Assembly (NCBI GenBank): GCA_948470475.1
Contig: OX419346.1
Coordinates: 602,001 to 666,000, forward strand
Length of the DNA: 64,000 nucleotides
DNA from: Galaxea fascicularis
Taxonomy: Eukaryota > Cnidaria > Anthozoa > Scleractinia > Euphylliidae
Direction of reading: 5' to 3'
Of this stretch, positions 48,001 through 59,789 are shown one piece after another. Under the pieces are notes generated by a model, which saw nothing but the letters and a program-made list of their open reading frames with translations, was not told where the DNA came from and did not search any database. The position numbers and the translations under genes are program-made. Position 1 is the stretch's first letter. Each line of letters opens with the position of its first letter.

Positions 48001-51000
48001 TGGAAGTTGGCTCAAACTTTGCCTATTTCAAAGAGGAGTCTAGAAATGATGTTTAAATGCTTCTAAAAACTCCCAAAACATGATTTCTATTCTTATTTGA
48101 GCTTTGTGCAAGATTTCAGCAAAGTTGAAATTTTGACCAAAACCCAAAGGGGTCAACCCATGGTTTTGGCTCAAATTTGGAAGTTGGCTCAAACTTTGCC
48201 TGTTTCAAAGAGGAGTCTAGAAATGATGTTTAAATGCTTCTAAAAACTCCCAAAACATGATTTCTATTCTTATTTGAGCTTTGTGCAAGATTTCAGCAAA
48301 GTTGAAATTTTGACCAAAACCCAAAGGGGTTAACCCATGGTTTTGGCTCAAATTTGGAAGTTGGCTCAAACTTTGCCTATTTCAAAGAGGAGTCTAGAAA
48401 TGATGTTTAAATGCTTCTAAAAACTCCCAAAACATGATTTCTATTCTTATTTGAGCTTTGTGCAAGATTTCAGCAAAGTTGAAATTTTGACCAAAACCCA
48501 AAGGGGTTAACCCATGGTTTTGGCTCAAATTTGGAAGTTGGCTCAAACTTTGCCTATTTCAAAGAGGAGTCTAGAAATGATGTTTAAATGCTTCTAAAAA
48601 CTCCCAAAACATGATTTCTATTCTTATTTGAGCTTTGTGCAAGATTTCAGCAAAGTTGAAATTTTGACCAAAACCCAAAGGGGTTAACCCATGGTTTTGG
48701 CTCAAATTTGGAAGTTGGCTCAAACTTTGCCTATTTCAAAGAGGAGTCTAGAAATGATGTTTAAATGCTTCTAAAAACTCCCAAAACATGATTTCTATTC
48801 TCATTTGAGCTTTGTGCAAGATTTCAGCAAAGTTGAAATTTTGACCAAAACCCAAAGGGGTTAACCCATGGTTTTGGCTCAAATTTGGAAGTTGGCTCAA
48901 ACTTTGCCTATTTCAAAGAGGAGTCTAGAAATGATGTTTAAATGCTTCTAAAAACTCCCAAAACATGATTTCTATTCTCATTTGAGCTTTGTGCAAGATT
49001 TCAGCAAAGTTGAAATTTTGACCAAAACCCAAAGGGGTTAACCCATGGTTTTGGCTCAAATTTGGAAGTTGGCTCAAACTTTGCCTATTTCAAAGAGGAG
49101 TCTAGAAATGATGTTTAAATGCTTCTAAAAACTCCCAAAACATGATTTCTATTCTTATTTGAGCTTTGTGCAAGATTTCAGCAAAGTTGAAATTTTGACC
49201 AAAACCCAAAGGGGTTAACCCATGGTTTTGGCTCAAATTTGGAAGTTGGCTCAAACTTTGCCTATTTCAAAGAGGAGTCTAGAAATGATGTTTAAATGCT
49301 TCTAAAAACTCCCAAAACATGATTTCTATTCTTATTTGAGCTTTGTGCAAGATTTCAGCAAAGTTGAAATTTTGAGCAAAACCCAAAGGGGTTAACCCAT
49401 GGTTTTGGCTCAAATTTGGAAGTTGGCTCAAACTTTGCCTATTTCAAAGAGGAGTCTAGAAATGATGTTTAAATGCTTCTAAAAACTCCCAAAACATGAT
49501 TTCTATTCTTATTTGAGCTTTGTGCAAGATTTCAGCAAAGTTGAAATTTTGACCAAAACCCAAAGGGGTTAACCCATGGTTTTGGCTCAAATTTGGAAGT
49601 TGGCTCAAACTTTGCCTATTTCAAAGAGGAGTCTAGAAATGATGTTTAAATGCTTCTAAAAACTCCCAAAACATGATTTCTATTCTTATTTGAGCTTTGT
49701 GCAAGATTTCAGCAAAGTTGAAATTTTGACCAAAACCCAAAGGGGTTAACCCATGGTTTTGGCTCAAATTTGGAAGTTGGCTCAAACTTTGCCTATTTCA
49801 AAGAGGAGTCTAGAGATGATGTTTAAATGCTTCTAAAAACTCCCAAAACATGATTTCTATTCTTATTTGAGCTTTGTGCAAGATTTCAGCAAAGTTGAAA
49901 TTTTGAGCAAAACCCAAAGGGGTTAACCCATGGTTTTGGCTCAAATTTGGAAGTTGGCTCAAACTTTGCCTATTTCAAAGATGAGTCTAGAGATGATGTT
50001 TAAATGCTTCTAAAAACTCCCAAAACATGATTTCTATTCTTATTTGAGCTTTGTGCAAGATTTCAGCAAAGTTGAAATTTTGACCAAAACCCAAAGGGGT
50101 TAACCCATGGTTTTGGCTCAAATTTGGAAGTTGGCTCAAACTTTGCCTATTTCAAAGAGGAGTCTAGAAATGATGTTTAAATGCTTCTAAAAACTCCCAA
50201 AACATGATTTCTATTCTCATTTGAGCTTTGTGCAAGATTTCAGCAAAGTTGAAATTTTGACCAAAACCCAAAGGGGTTAACCCATGGTTTTGGCTCAAAT
50301 TTGGAAGTTGGCTCAAACTTTGCCTATTTCAAAGAGGAGTCTAGAAATGATGTTTAAATGCTTCTAAAAACTCCCAAAACATGATTTCTATTCTTATTTG
50401 AGCTTTGTGCAAGATTTCAGCAAAGTTGAAATTTTGACCAAAACCCAAAGGGGTTAACCCATGGTTTTGGCTCAAATTTGGAAGTTGGCTCAAACTTTGC
50501 CTATTTCAAAGAGGAGTCTAGAAATGATGTTTAAATGCTTCTAAAAACTCCCAAAACATGATTTCTATTCTTATTTGAGCTTTGTGCAAGATTTCAGCAA
50601 AGTTGAAATTTTGACCAAAACCCAAAGGGGTTAACCCATGGTTTTGGCTCAAATTTGGAAGTTGGCTCAAACTTTGCCTATTTCAAAGAGGAGTCTAGAA
50701 ATGATGTTTAAATACTTCTAAAAACTCCCAAAACATGATTTCTATTCATATTTGAGCTTTGTGCAAGATTTCAGCAAAGTTGAAATTTTGACCAAAACCC
50801 AAAGGGGTTAACCCATGGTTTTGGCTCAAATTTGGAAGTTGGCTCAACCTTTGCCTATTTCAAAGAGGAGTCTAGAAATGATGTTTAAATGCTTCTAAAA
50901 ACTCCCAAAACATGATTTCTATTCTTATTTGAGCTTTGTGCAAGATTTCAGCAAAGTTGAAATTTTGACCAAAACCCAAAGGGGTTAACCCATGGTTTTG

Positions 51001-52659
51001 GCTCAAATTTGGAAGTTGGCTCAAACTTTGCCTATTTCAAAGAGGAGTCTAGAGATGATGTTTAAATGCTTCTAAAAACTCCCAAAACATGATTTCTATT
51101 CTTATTTGAGCTTTGTGCAAGATTTCAGCAAAGTTGAAATTTTGAGCAAAACCCAAAGGGGTTAACCCATGGTTTTGGCTCAAATTTGGAAGTTGGCTCA
51201 AACTTTGCCTATTTCAAAGAGGAGTCTAGAGATGATGTTTAAATGCTTCTAAAAACTCCCAAAACATGATTTCTATTCTTATTTGAGCTTTGTGCAAGAT
51301 TTCAGCAAAGTTGAAATTTTGACCAAAACCCAAAGGGGTTAACCCATGGTTTTGGCTCAAATTTGGAAGTTGGCTCAAACTTTGCCTATTTCAAAGAGGA
51401 GTCTAGAAATGATGTTTAAATGCTTCTAAAAACTCCCAAAACATGATTTCTATTCTCATTTGAGCTTTGTGCAAGATTTCAGCAAAGTTGAAATTTTGAC
51501 CAAAACCCAAAGGGGTTAACCCATGGTTTTGGCTCAAATTTGGAAGTTGGCTCAAACTTTGCCTATTTCAAAGAGGAGTCTAGAAATGATGTTTAAATGC
51601 TTCTAAAAACTCCCAAAACATGATTTCTATTCTTATTTGAGCTTTGTGCAAGATTTCAGCAAAGTTGAAATGTTGACCAAAACCCAAAGGGGTTAACCCA
51701 TGGTTTTGGCTCAAATTTGGAAGTTGGCTCAAACTTTGCCTATTTCAAAGAGGAGTCTAGAAATGATGTTTAAATGCTTCTAAAAACTCCCAAAACATGA
51801 TTTCTATTCTTATTTGAGCTTTGTGCAAGATTTCAGCAAAGTTGAAATTTTGAGCAAAACCCAAAGGGGTTAACCCATGGTTTTGGCTCAAATTTGGAAG
51901 TTGGCTCAAACTTTGCCTATTTCAAAGAGGAGTCTAGAAATGATGTTTAAATACTTCTAAAAACTCCCAAAACATGATTTCTATTCATATTTGAGCTTTG
52001 TGCAAGATTTCAGCAAAGTTGAAATTTTGACCAAAACCCAAAGGGGTTAACCCATGGTTTTGGCTCAAATTTGGAAGTTGGCTCAAACTTTGCCTATTTC
52101 AAAGAGGAGTCTAGAAATGATGTTTAAATGCTTCTAAAAACTCCCAAAACATGATTTCTATTCTCATTTGAGCTTTGTGCAAGATTTCAGCAAAGTTGAA
52201 ATTTTGACCAAAACCCAAAGGGGTTAACCCATGGTTTTGGCTCAAATTTGGAAGTTGGCTCAAACTTTGCCTATTTCAAAGAGGAGTCTAGAAATGATGT
52301 TTAAATGCTTCTAAAAACTCCCAAAACATGATTTCTATTCTTATTTGAGCTTTGTGCAAGATTTCAGCAAAGTTGAAATGTTGACCAAAACCCAAAGGGG
52401 TTAACCCATGGTTTTGTCTCAAATTTGGAAGTTGGCTCAAACTTTGCCTATTTCAAAGAGGAGTCTAGAAATGATGTTTAAATGCTTCTAAAAACTCCCA
52501 AAACATGATTTCTATTCTTATTTGAGCTTTGTGCAAGATTTCAGCAAAGTTGAAATTTTGACCAAAACCCAAAGGGGTTAACCCATGGTTTTGGCTCAAA
52601 TTTGGAAGTTGGCTCAAACTTTGCCTGTTTCAAAGAGAAGTCTAGAAATGATGTATAAA
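42076..52659 (+). repeat. 30-monomer higher-order repeat (5310 bp), two tandem copies
   Basis: Markers recur 5310 bp (30 x 177) apart: A33C near 42175/47485, T171C (GGTCAACCC) at 42844/48154, G53T (GATGAGTC) at 44672/49982, T110A at 45438/50748 and 46677/51987, and T111C near 46145/51455 and 46855/52165. Differences are few: several phase-154 states, T149G, a CTCTCAAAAC change near 44887, and A62G series intact in both. Copy 1 is roughly 42.08-47.39 kb and copy 2 roughly 47.39-52.66 kb; looser similarity reaches back to about 40.8 kb. Confidence 0.88.
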
Positions 52660-54059
52660 TGCTTCTAAAAACTCCCAAAACATGATTTCTATTCTTATTT
52701 GAGCTTTGTGCAAGATTTCAGCAAAGTTGAAATTTTGACCAAAACCCAAAGGGGTTAACCCATGGTTTTGGCTCAAATTTGGAAGTTGGCTCAAACTTTG
52801 CCTATTTCAAAGAGAAGTCTAGAAATGATGTTTAAATGCTTCTAAAAACTTCCAAAACATGATTTCTATTCTTATTTGAGCTTTGTGCAAGATTTCAGCA
52901 AAGTTGAAATTTTGACCAAAACCCAAAGGGGTTAACCCATGGTTTTGGCTCAAATTTGGAAGTTGGCTCAAACTTTGCCTATTTCAAAGAGGAGTCTAGA
53001 AATGATGTTTAAATGCTTCTAAAAACTCCCAAAACATGATTTCTATTCTTATTTGAGCTTTGTGCAAGATTTCAGCAAAGTTGAAATTTTGACCAAAACC
53101 CAAAGGGGTTAACCCATGGTTTTGGCTCAAATTTGGAAGTTGGCTCAAACTTTGCCTATTTCAAAGAGGAGTCTAGAAATGATGTTTAAATGCTTCTAAA
53201 AACTCCCAAACCATGATTTCTATTCTTATTTGAGCTTTGTGCAAGATTTCAGCAAAGTTGAAATTTTGACCAAAACCCAAAGGGGTTAACCCATGGTTTT
53301 GGCTCAAATTTGGAAGTTGGCTCAAACTTTGCCTATTTCAAAGAGGAGTCTAGAGATGATGTTTAAATGCTTCTAAAAACTCCCAAAACATGATTTCTAT
53401 TCTTATTTGAGCTTTGTGCAAGATTTCAGCAAAGTTGAAATTTTGACCAAAACCCAAAGGGGTTAACCCATGGTTTTGGCTCAAATTTGGAAGTTGGCTC
53501 AAACTTTGCCTATTTCAAAGAGGAGACTAGAGATGATGTTTAAATGCTTCTAAAAACTCCCAAAACATGATTTCTATTCTTATTTGAGCTTTGTGCAAGA
53601 TTTCAGCAAAGTTGAAATTTTGACCAAAACCCAAAGGGGTTAACCCATGGTTTTGGCTCAAATTTGGAAGTTGGCTCAAACTTTGCCTATTTCAAAGAGG
53701 AGTCTAGAAATGATGTTTAAATGCTTCTAAAAACTCCCAAAACATGATTTCTATTCTTATTTGAGCTTTGTGCAAGATTTCAGCAAAGTTGAAATTTTGA
53801 CCAAAACCCAAAGGGGTTAACCCATGGTTTTGGCTCAAATTTGGAAGTTGGCTCAAACTTTGCCTATTTCAAAGAGGAGTCTAGAAATGATGTTTAAATG
53901 CTTCTAAAAACTCCCAAAACATGATTTCTATTCTTATTTGAGCTTTGTGCAAGATTTCAGCAAAGTTGAAATTTTGACCAAAACCCAAAGGGGTTAACCC
54001 ATGGTTTTGGCTCAAATTTGGAAGTTGGCTCAAACTTTGCCTATTTCAAAGAGGAGTCT

Positions 54060-55080
54060 AGAGATGATGTTTAAATGCTTCTAAAAACTCCCAAAACATG
54101 ATTTCTATTCTTATTTGAGCTTTCTGCAAGATTTCAGCAAAGTTGAAATTTTGACCAAAACCCAAAGGGGTTAACCCATGGTTTTGGCTCAAATTTGGAA
54201 GTTGGCTCAAACTTTGCCTATTTCAAAGAGGAGTCTAGAAATGATGTTTAAATGCTTCTAAAAACTCCTAAAACATGATTTCTATTCTTATTTGAGCTTT
54301 GTGCAAGATTTCAGCAAAGTTGAAATTTTGAGCAAAACCCAAAGGGGTTAACCCATGGTTTTGGCTCAAATTTGGAAGTTGGCTCAAACTTTGCCTATTT
54401 CAAAGAGGAGTCTAGAAATGATGTTTAAATGCTTCTAAAAACTCCCAAAACATGATTTCTATTCTTATTTGAGCTTTGTGCAAGATTTCAGCAAAGTTGA
54501 AATTTTGACCAAAACCCAAAGGGGTTAACCCATGGTTTTGGCTCAAATTTGGAAGTTGGCTCAAACTTTGCCTATTTCAAAGAGGAGTCTAGAGATGATG
54601 TTTAAATGCTTCTAAAAACTCCCAAAACATGATTTCTATTCTTATTTGAGCTTTGTGCAAGATTTCAGCAAAGTTGAAATTTTGAGCAAAACCCAAAGGG
54701 GTTAACCCATGGTTTTGGCTCAAATTTGGAAGTTGGCTCAAACTTTGCCTATTTCAAAGAGGAGTCTAGAAATGATGTTTAAATGCTTCTAAAAACTCCT
54801 AAAACATGATTTCTATTCTTATTTGAGCTTTGTGCAAGATTTCAGCAAAGTTGAAATTTTGAGCAAAACCCAAAGGGGTTAACCCATGGTTTTGGCTCAA
54901 ATTTGGAAGTTGGCTCAAACTTTGCCTATTTCAAAGAGGAGTCTAGAAATGATGTTTAAATGCTTCTAAAAACTCCCAAAACATGATTTCTATTCTTATT
55001 TGAGCTTTGTGCAAGATTTCAGCAAAGTTGAAATTTTGACCAAAACCCAAAGGGGTTAACCCATGGTTTTGGCTCAAATT
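54060..55080 (+). repeat. Trimer (531-bp) duplication
   Basis: C91T (ACTCCTAAAAC) occurs at 54269 and 54800, exactly 3 monomers apart, with the same neighbours: A62G in the preceding monomer and C154G in the same monomer. A GCTTTCTGC change near 54124 is private to the first copy. Flanking 52.7-54.0 kb is ordinary array with a few private changes (for example GTATAAATG near 52655 and AAACCATG near 53211). Confidence 0.82.
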
Positions 55081-58000
55081 TGGAAGTTGGCTCAAACTTT
55101 GCCTATTTCAAAGAGGAGTCTAGAAATGATGTTTAAATGCTTCTAAAAACTCCCAAAACATGATTTCTATTCTTATTTGAGCTTTGTGCAAGATTTCAGC
55201 AAAGTTGAAATTTTGACCAAAACCCAAAGGGGTTAACCCATGGTTTTGGCTCAAATTTGGAAGTTGGCTCAAACTTTGCCTATTTCAAAGAGGAGTCTAG
55301 AGATGATGTTTAAATGCTTCTAAAAACTCCCAAAACATGATTTCTATTCTTATTTGAGCTTTGTGCAAGATTTCAGCAAAGTTGAAATTTTGAGCAAAAC
55401 CCAAAGGGGTTAACCCATGGTTTTGGCTCAAATTTGGAAGTTGGCTCAAACTTTGCCTATTTCAAAGATGAGTCTAGAGATGATGTTTAAATGCTTCTAA
55501 AAACTCCCAAAACATGATTTCTATTCTTATTTGAGCTTTGTGCAAGATTTCAGCAAAGTTGAAATTTTGACCAAAACCCAAAGGGGTTAACCCATGGTTT
55601 TGGCTCAAATTTGGAAGTTGGCTCAAACTTTGCCTATTTCAAAGAGGAGTCTAGAAATGATGTTTAAATGCTTCTAAAAACTCCCAAAACATGATTTCTA
55701 TTCTCATTTGAGCTTTGTGCAAGATTTCAGCAAAGTTGAAATTTGGACCAAAACCCAAAGGGGTTAACCCATGGTTTTGGCTCAAATTTGGAAGTTGGCT
55801 CAAACTTTGCCTATTTCAAAGAGGAGTCTAGAAATGATGTTTAAATGCTTCTAAAAACTCCCAAAACATGATTTCTATTCTTATTTGAGCTTTGTGCAAG
55901 ATTTCAGCAAAGTTGAAATTTTGACCAAAACCCAAAGGGGTTAACCCATGGTGTTGGCTCAAATTTGGAAGTTGGCTCAAACTTTGCCTATTTCAAAGAG
56001 GAGTCTAGAAATGATGTTTAAATGCTTCTAAAAACTCCCAAAACATGATTTCTATTCTTATTTGAGCTTTGTGCAAGATTTCAGCAAAGTTGAAATTTTG
56101 ACCAAAACCCAAAGGGGTTAACCCATGGTTTTGGCTCAAATTTGGAAGTTGGCTCAAACTTTGCCTATTTCAAAGAGGAGTCTAGAAATGATGTTTAAAT
56201 ACTTCTAAAAACTCCCAAAACATGATTTCTATTCATATTTGAGCTTTGTGCAAGATTTCAGCAAAGTTGAAATTTTGACCAAAACCCAAAGGGGTTAACC
56301 CATGGTTTTGGCTCAAATTTGGAAGTTGGCTCAAACTTTGCCTGTTTCAAAGAGGAGTCTAGAAATGATGTTTAAATGCTTCTAAAAACTCCCAAAACAT
56401 GATTTCTATTCTTATTTGAGCTTTGTGCAAGATTTCAGCAAAGTTGAAATTTTGACCAAAACCCAAAGGGGTTAACCCATGGTTTTGGCTCAAATTTGGA
56501 AGTTGGCTCAAACTTTGCCTGTTTCAAAGAGGAGTCTAGAAATGATGTTTAAATGCTTCTAAAAACTCCCAAAACATGATTTCTATTCTTATTTGAGCTT
56601 TGTGCAAGATTTCAGCAAAGTTGAAATTTTGACCAAAACCCAAAGGGGTTAACCCATGGTTTTGGCTCAAATTTGGAAGTTGGCTCAAACTTTGCCTATT
56701 TCAAAGAGGAGTCTAGAAATGATGTTTAAATGCTTCTAAAAACTCCCAAAACATGATTTCTATTCTTATTTGAGCTTTGTGCAAGATTTCAGCAAAGTTG
56801 AAATTTTGACCAAAACCCAAAGGGGTTAACCCATGGTTTTGGCTCAAATTTGGAAGTTGGCTCAAACTTTGCCTATTTCAAAGAGGAGTCTAGAAATGAT
56901 GTTTAAATGCTTCTAAAAACTCCCAAAACATGATTTCTATTCTAATTTGAGCTTTGTGCAAGATTTCAGCAAAGTTGAAATTTTGACCAAAACCCAAAGG
57001 GGTTAACCCATGGTTTTGGCTCAAATTTGGAAGTTGGCTCAAACTTTCCCTATTTCAAAGAGGAGTCTAGAAATGATGTTTAAATGCTTCTAAAAACTCC
57101 CAAAACATGATTTCTATTCTTATTTGAGCTTTGTGCAAGATTTCAGCAAAGTTGAAATTTTGACCAAAACCCAAAGGGGTTAACCCATGGTTTTGGCTCA
57201 AATTTGGAAGTTGGCTCAAACTTTGCCTATTTCAAAGAGGAGTCTAGAAATGATGTTTAAATGCTTCTAAAAACTCCCAAAACATGATTTCTATTCTCAT
57301 TTGAGCTTTGTGCAAGATTTCAGCAAAGTTGAAATTTTGACCAAAACCCAAAGGGGTTAACCCATGGTTTTGGCTCAAATTTGGAAGTTGGCTCAAACTT
57401 TGCCTATTTCAAAGAGGAGTCTAGAAATGATGTTTAAATGCTTCTAAAAACTCCCAAAACATGATTTCTATTCTTATTTGAGCTTTGTGCAAGATTTCAG
57501 CAAAGTTGAAATTTTGACCAAAACCCAAAGGGGTTAACCCATGGTTTTGGCTCAAATTTGGAAGTTGGCTCAAACTTTGCCTATTTCAAAGAGGAGTCTA
57601 GAAATGATGTTTAAATGCTTCTAAAAACTCCCAAAACATGATTTCTATTCTTATTTGAGCTTTGTGCAAGATTTCAGCAAAGTTGAAATTTTGAGCAAAA
57701 CCCAAAGGGGTTAACCCATGGTTTTGGCTCAAATTTGGAAGTTGGCTCAAACTTTGCCTATTTCAAAGAGGAGTCTAGAAATGATGTTTAAATGCTTCTA
57801 AAAACTCCCAAAACATGATTTCTATTCTTATTTGAGCTTTGTGCAAGATTTCAGCAAAGTTGAAATTTTGACCAAAACCCAAAGGGGTTAACCCATGGTT
57901 TTGGCTCAAATTTGGAAGTTGGCTCAAACTTTGCCTATTTCAAAGAGGAGTCTAGAAATGATGTTTAAATGCTTCTAAAAACTCCCAAAACATGATTTCT

Positions 58001-59789
58001 ATTCTTATTTGAGCTTTGTGCAAGATTTCAGCAAAGTTGAAATTTTGACCAAAACCCAAAGGGGTTAACCCATGGTTTTGGCTCAAATTTGGAAGTTGGC
58101 TCAAACTTTGCCTATTTCAAAGAGGAGTCTAGAAATGATGTTTAAATGCTTCTAAAAACTCCCAAAACATGATTTCTATTCTCATTTGAGCTTTGTGCAA
58201 GATTTCAGCAAAGTTGAAATTTTGACCAAAACCCAAAGGGGTTAACCCATGGTTTTGGCTCAAATTTGGAAGTTGGCTCAAACTTTCCCTATTTCAAAGA
58301 GGAGTCTAGAAATGATGTTTAAATGCTTCTAAAAACTCCCAAAACATGATTTCTATTCTTATTTGAGCTTTGTGCAAGATTTCAGCAAAGTTGAAATTTT
58401 CACCAAAACCCAAAGGGGTTAACCCATGGTTTTGGCTCAAATTTGGAAGTTGGCTCAAACTTTGCCTATTTCAAAGAGGAGTCTAGAAATGATGTTTAAA
58501 TGCTTCTAAAAACTCCCAAAACATGATTTCTATTCTCATTTGAGCTTTGTGCAAGATTTCAGCAAAGTTGAAATTTTGACCAAAACCCAAAGGGGTTAAC
58601 CCATGGTTTTGGCTCAAATTTGGAAGTTGGCTCAAACTTTGCCTATTTCAAAGAGGAGTCTAGAAATGATGTTTAAATGCTTCTAAAAACTCCCAAAACA
58701 TGATTTCTATTCTTATTTGAGCTTTGTGCAAGATTTCAGCAAAGTTGAAATTTTGACCAAAACCCAAAGGGGTTAACCCATGGTTTTGGCTCAAATTTGG
58801 AAGTTGGCTCAAACTTTGCCTATTTCAAAGGGGAGTCTAGAAATGATGTTTAAATGCTTCTAAAAACTCCCAAAACATGATTTCTATTCTTATTTGAGCT
58901 TTGTGCAAGATTTCAGCAAAGTTGAAATTTTGAGCAAAACCCAAAGGGGTTAACCCATGGTTTTGGCTCAAATTTGGAAGTTGGCTCAAACTTTGCCTAT
59001 TTCAAAGAGGAGTCTAGAAATGATGTTTAAATGCTTCTAAAAACTCCCAAAACATGATTTCTATTCTTATTTGAGCTTTGTGCAAGATTTCAGCAAAGTT
59101 GAAATTTTGACCAAAACCCAAAGGGGTTAACCCATGGTTTTGGCTCAAATTTGGAAGTTGGCTCAAACTTTGCCTATTTCAAAGAGGAGTCTAGAAATGA
59201 TGTTTAAATGCTTCTAAAAACTCCCAAAACATGATTTCTATTCTTATTTGAGCTTTGTGCAAGATTTCAGCAAAGTTGAAATTTTGACCAAAACCCAAAG
59301 GGGTTAACCCATGGTTTTGGCTCAAATTTGGAAGTTGGCTCAAACTTTGCCTATTTCAAAGAGGAGTCTAGAGATGATGTTTAAATGCTTCTAAAAACTC
59401 CCAAAACATGATTTCTATTCTTATTTGAGCTTTGTGCAAGATTTCAGCAAAGTTGAAATTTTGAGCAAAACCCAAAGGGGTTAACCCATGGTTTTGGCTC
59501 AAATTTGGAAGTTGGCTCAAACTTTGCCTATTTCAAAGATGAGTCTAGAGATGATGTTTAAATGCTTCTAAAAACTCCCAAAACATGATTTCTATTCTTA
59601 TTTGAGCTTTGTGCAAGATTTCAGCAAAGTTGAAATTTTGACCAAAACCCAAAGGGGTTAACCCATGGTTTTGGCTCAAATTTGGAAGTTGGCTCAAACT
59701 TTGCCTATTTCAAAGAGGAGTCTAGAAATGATGTTTAAATGCTTCTAAAAACTCCCAAAACATGATTTCTATTCTCATTTGAGCTTTGT

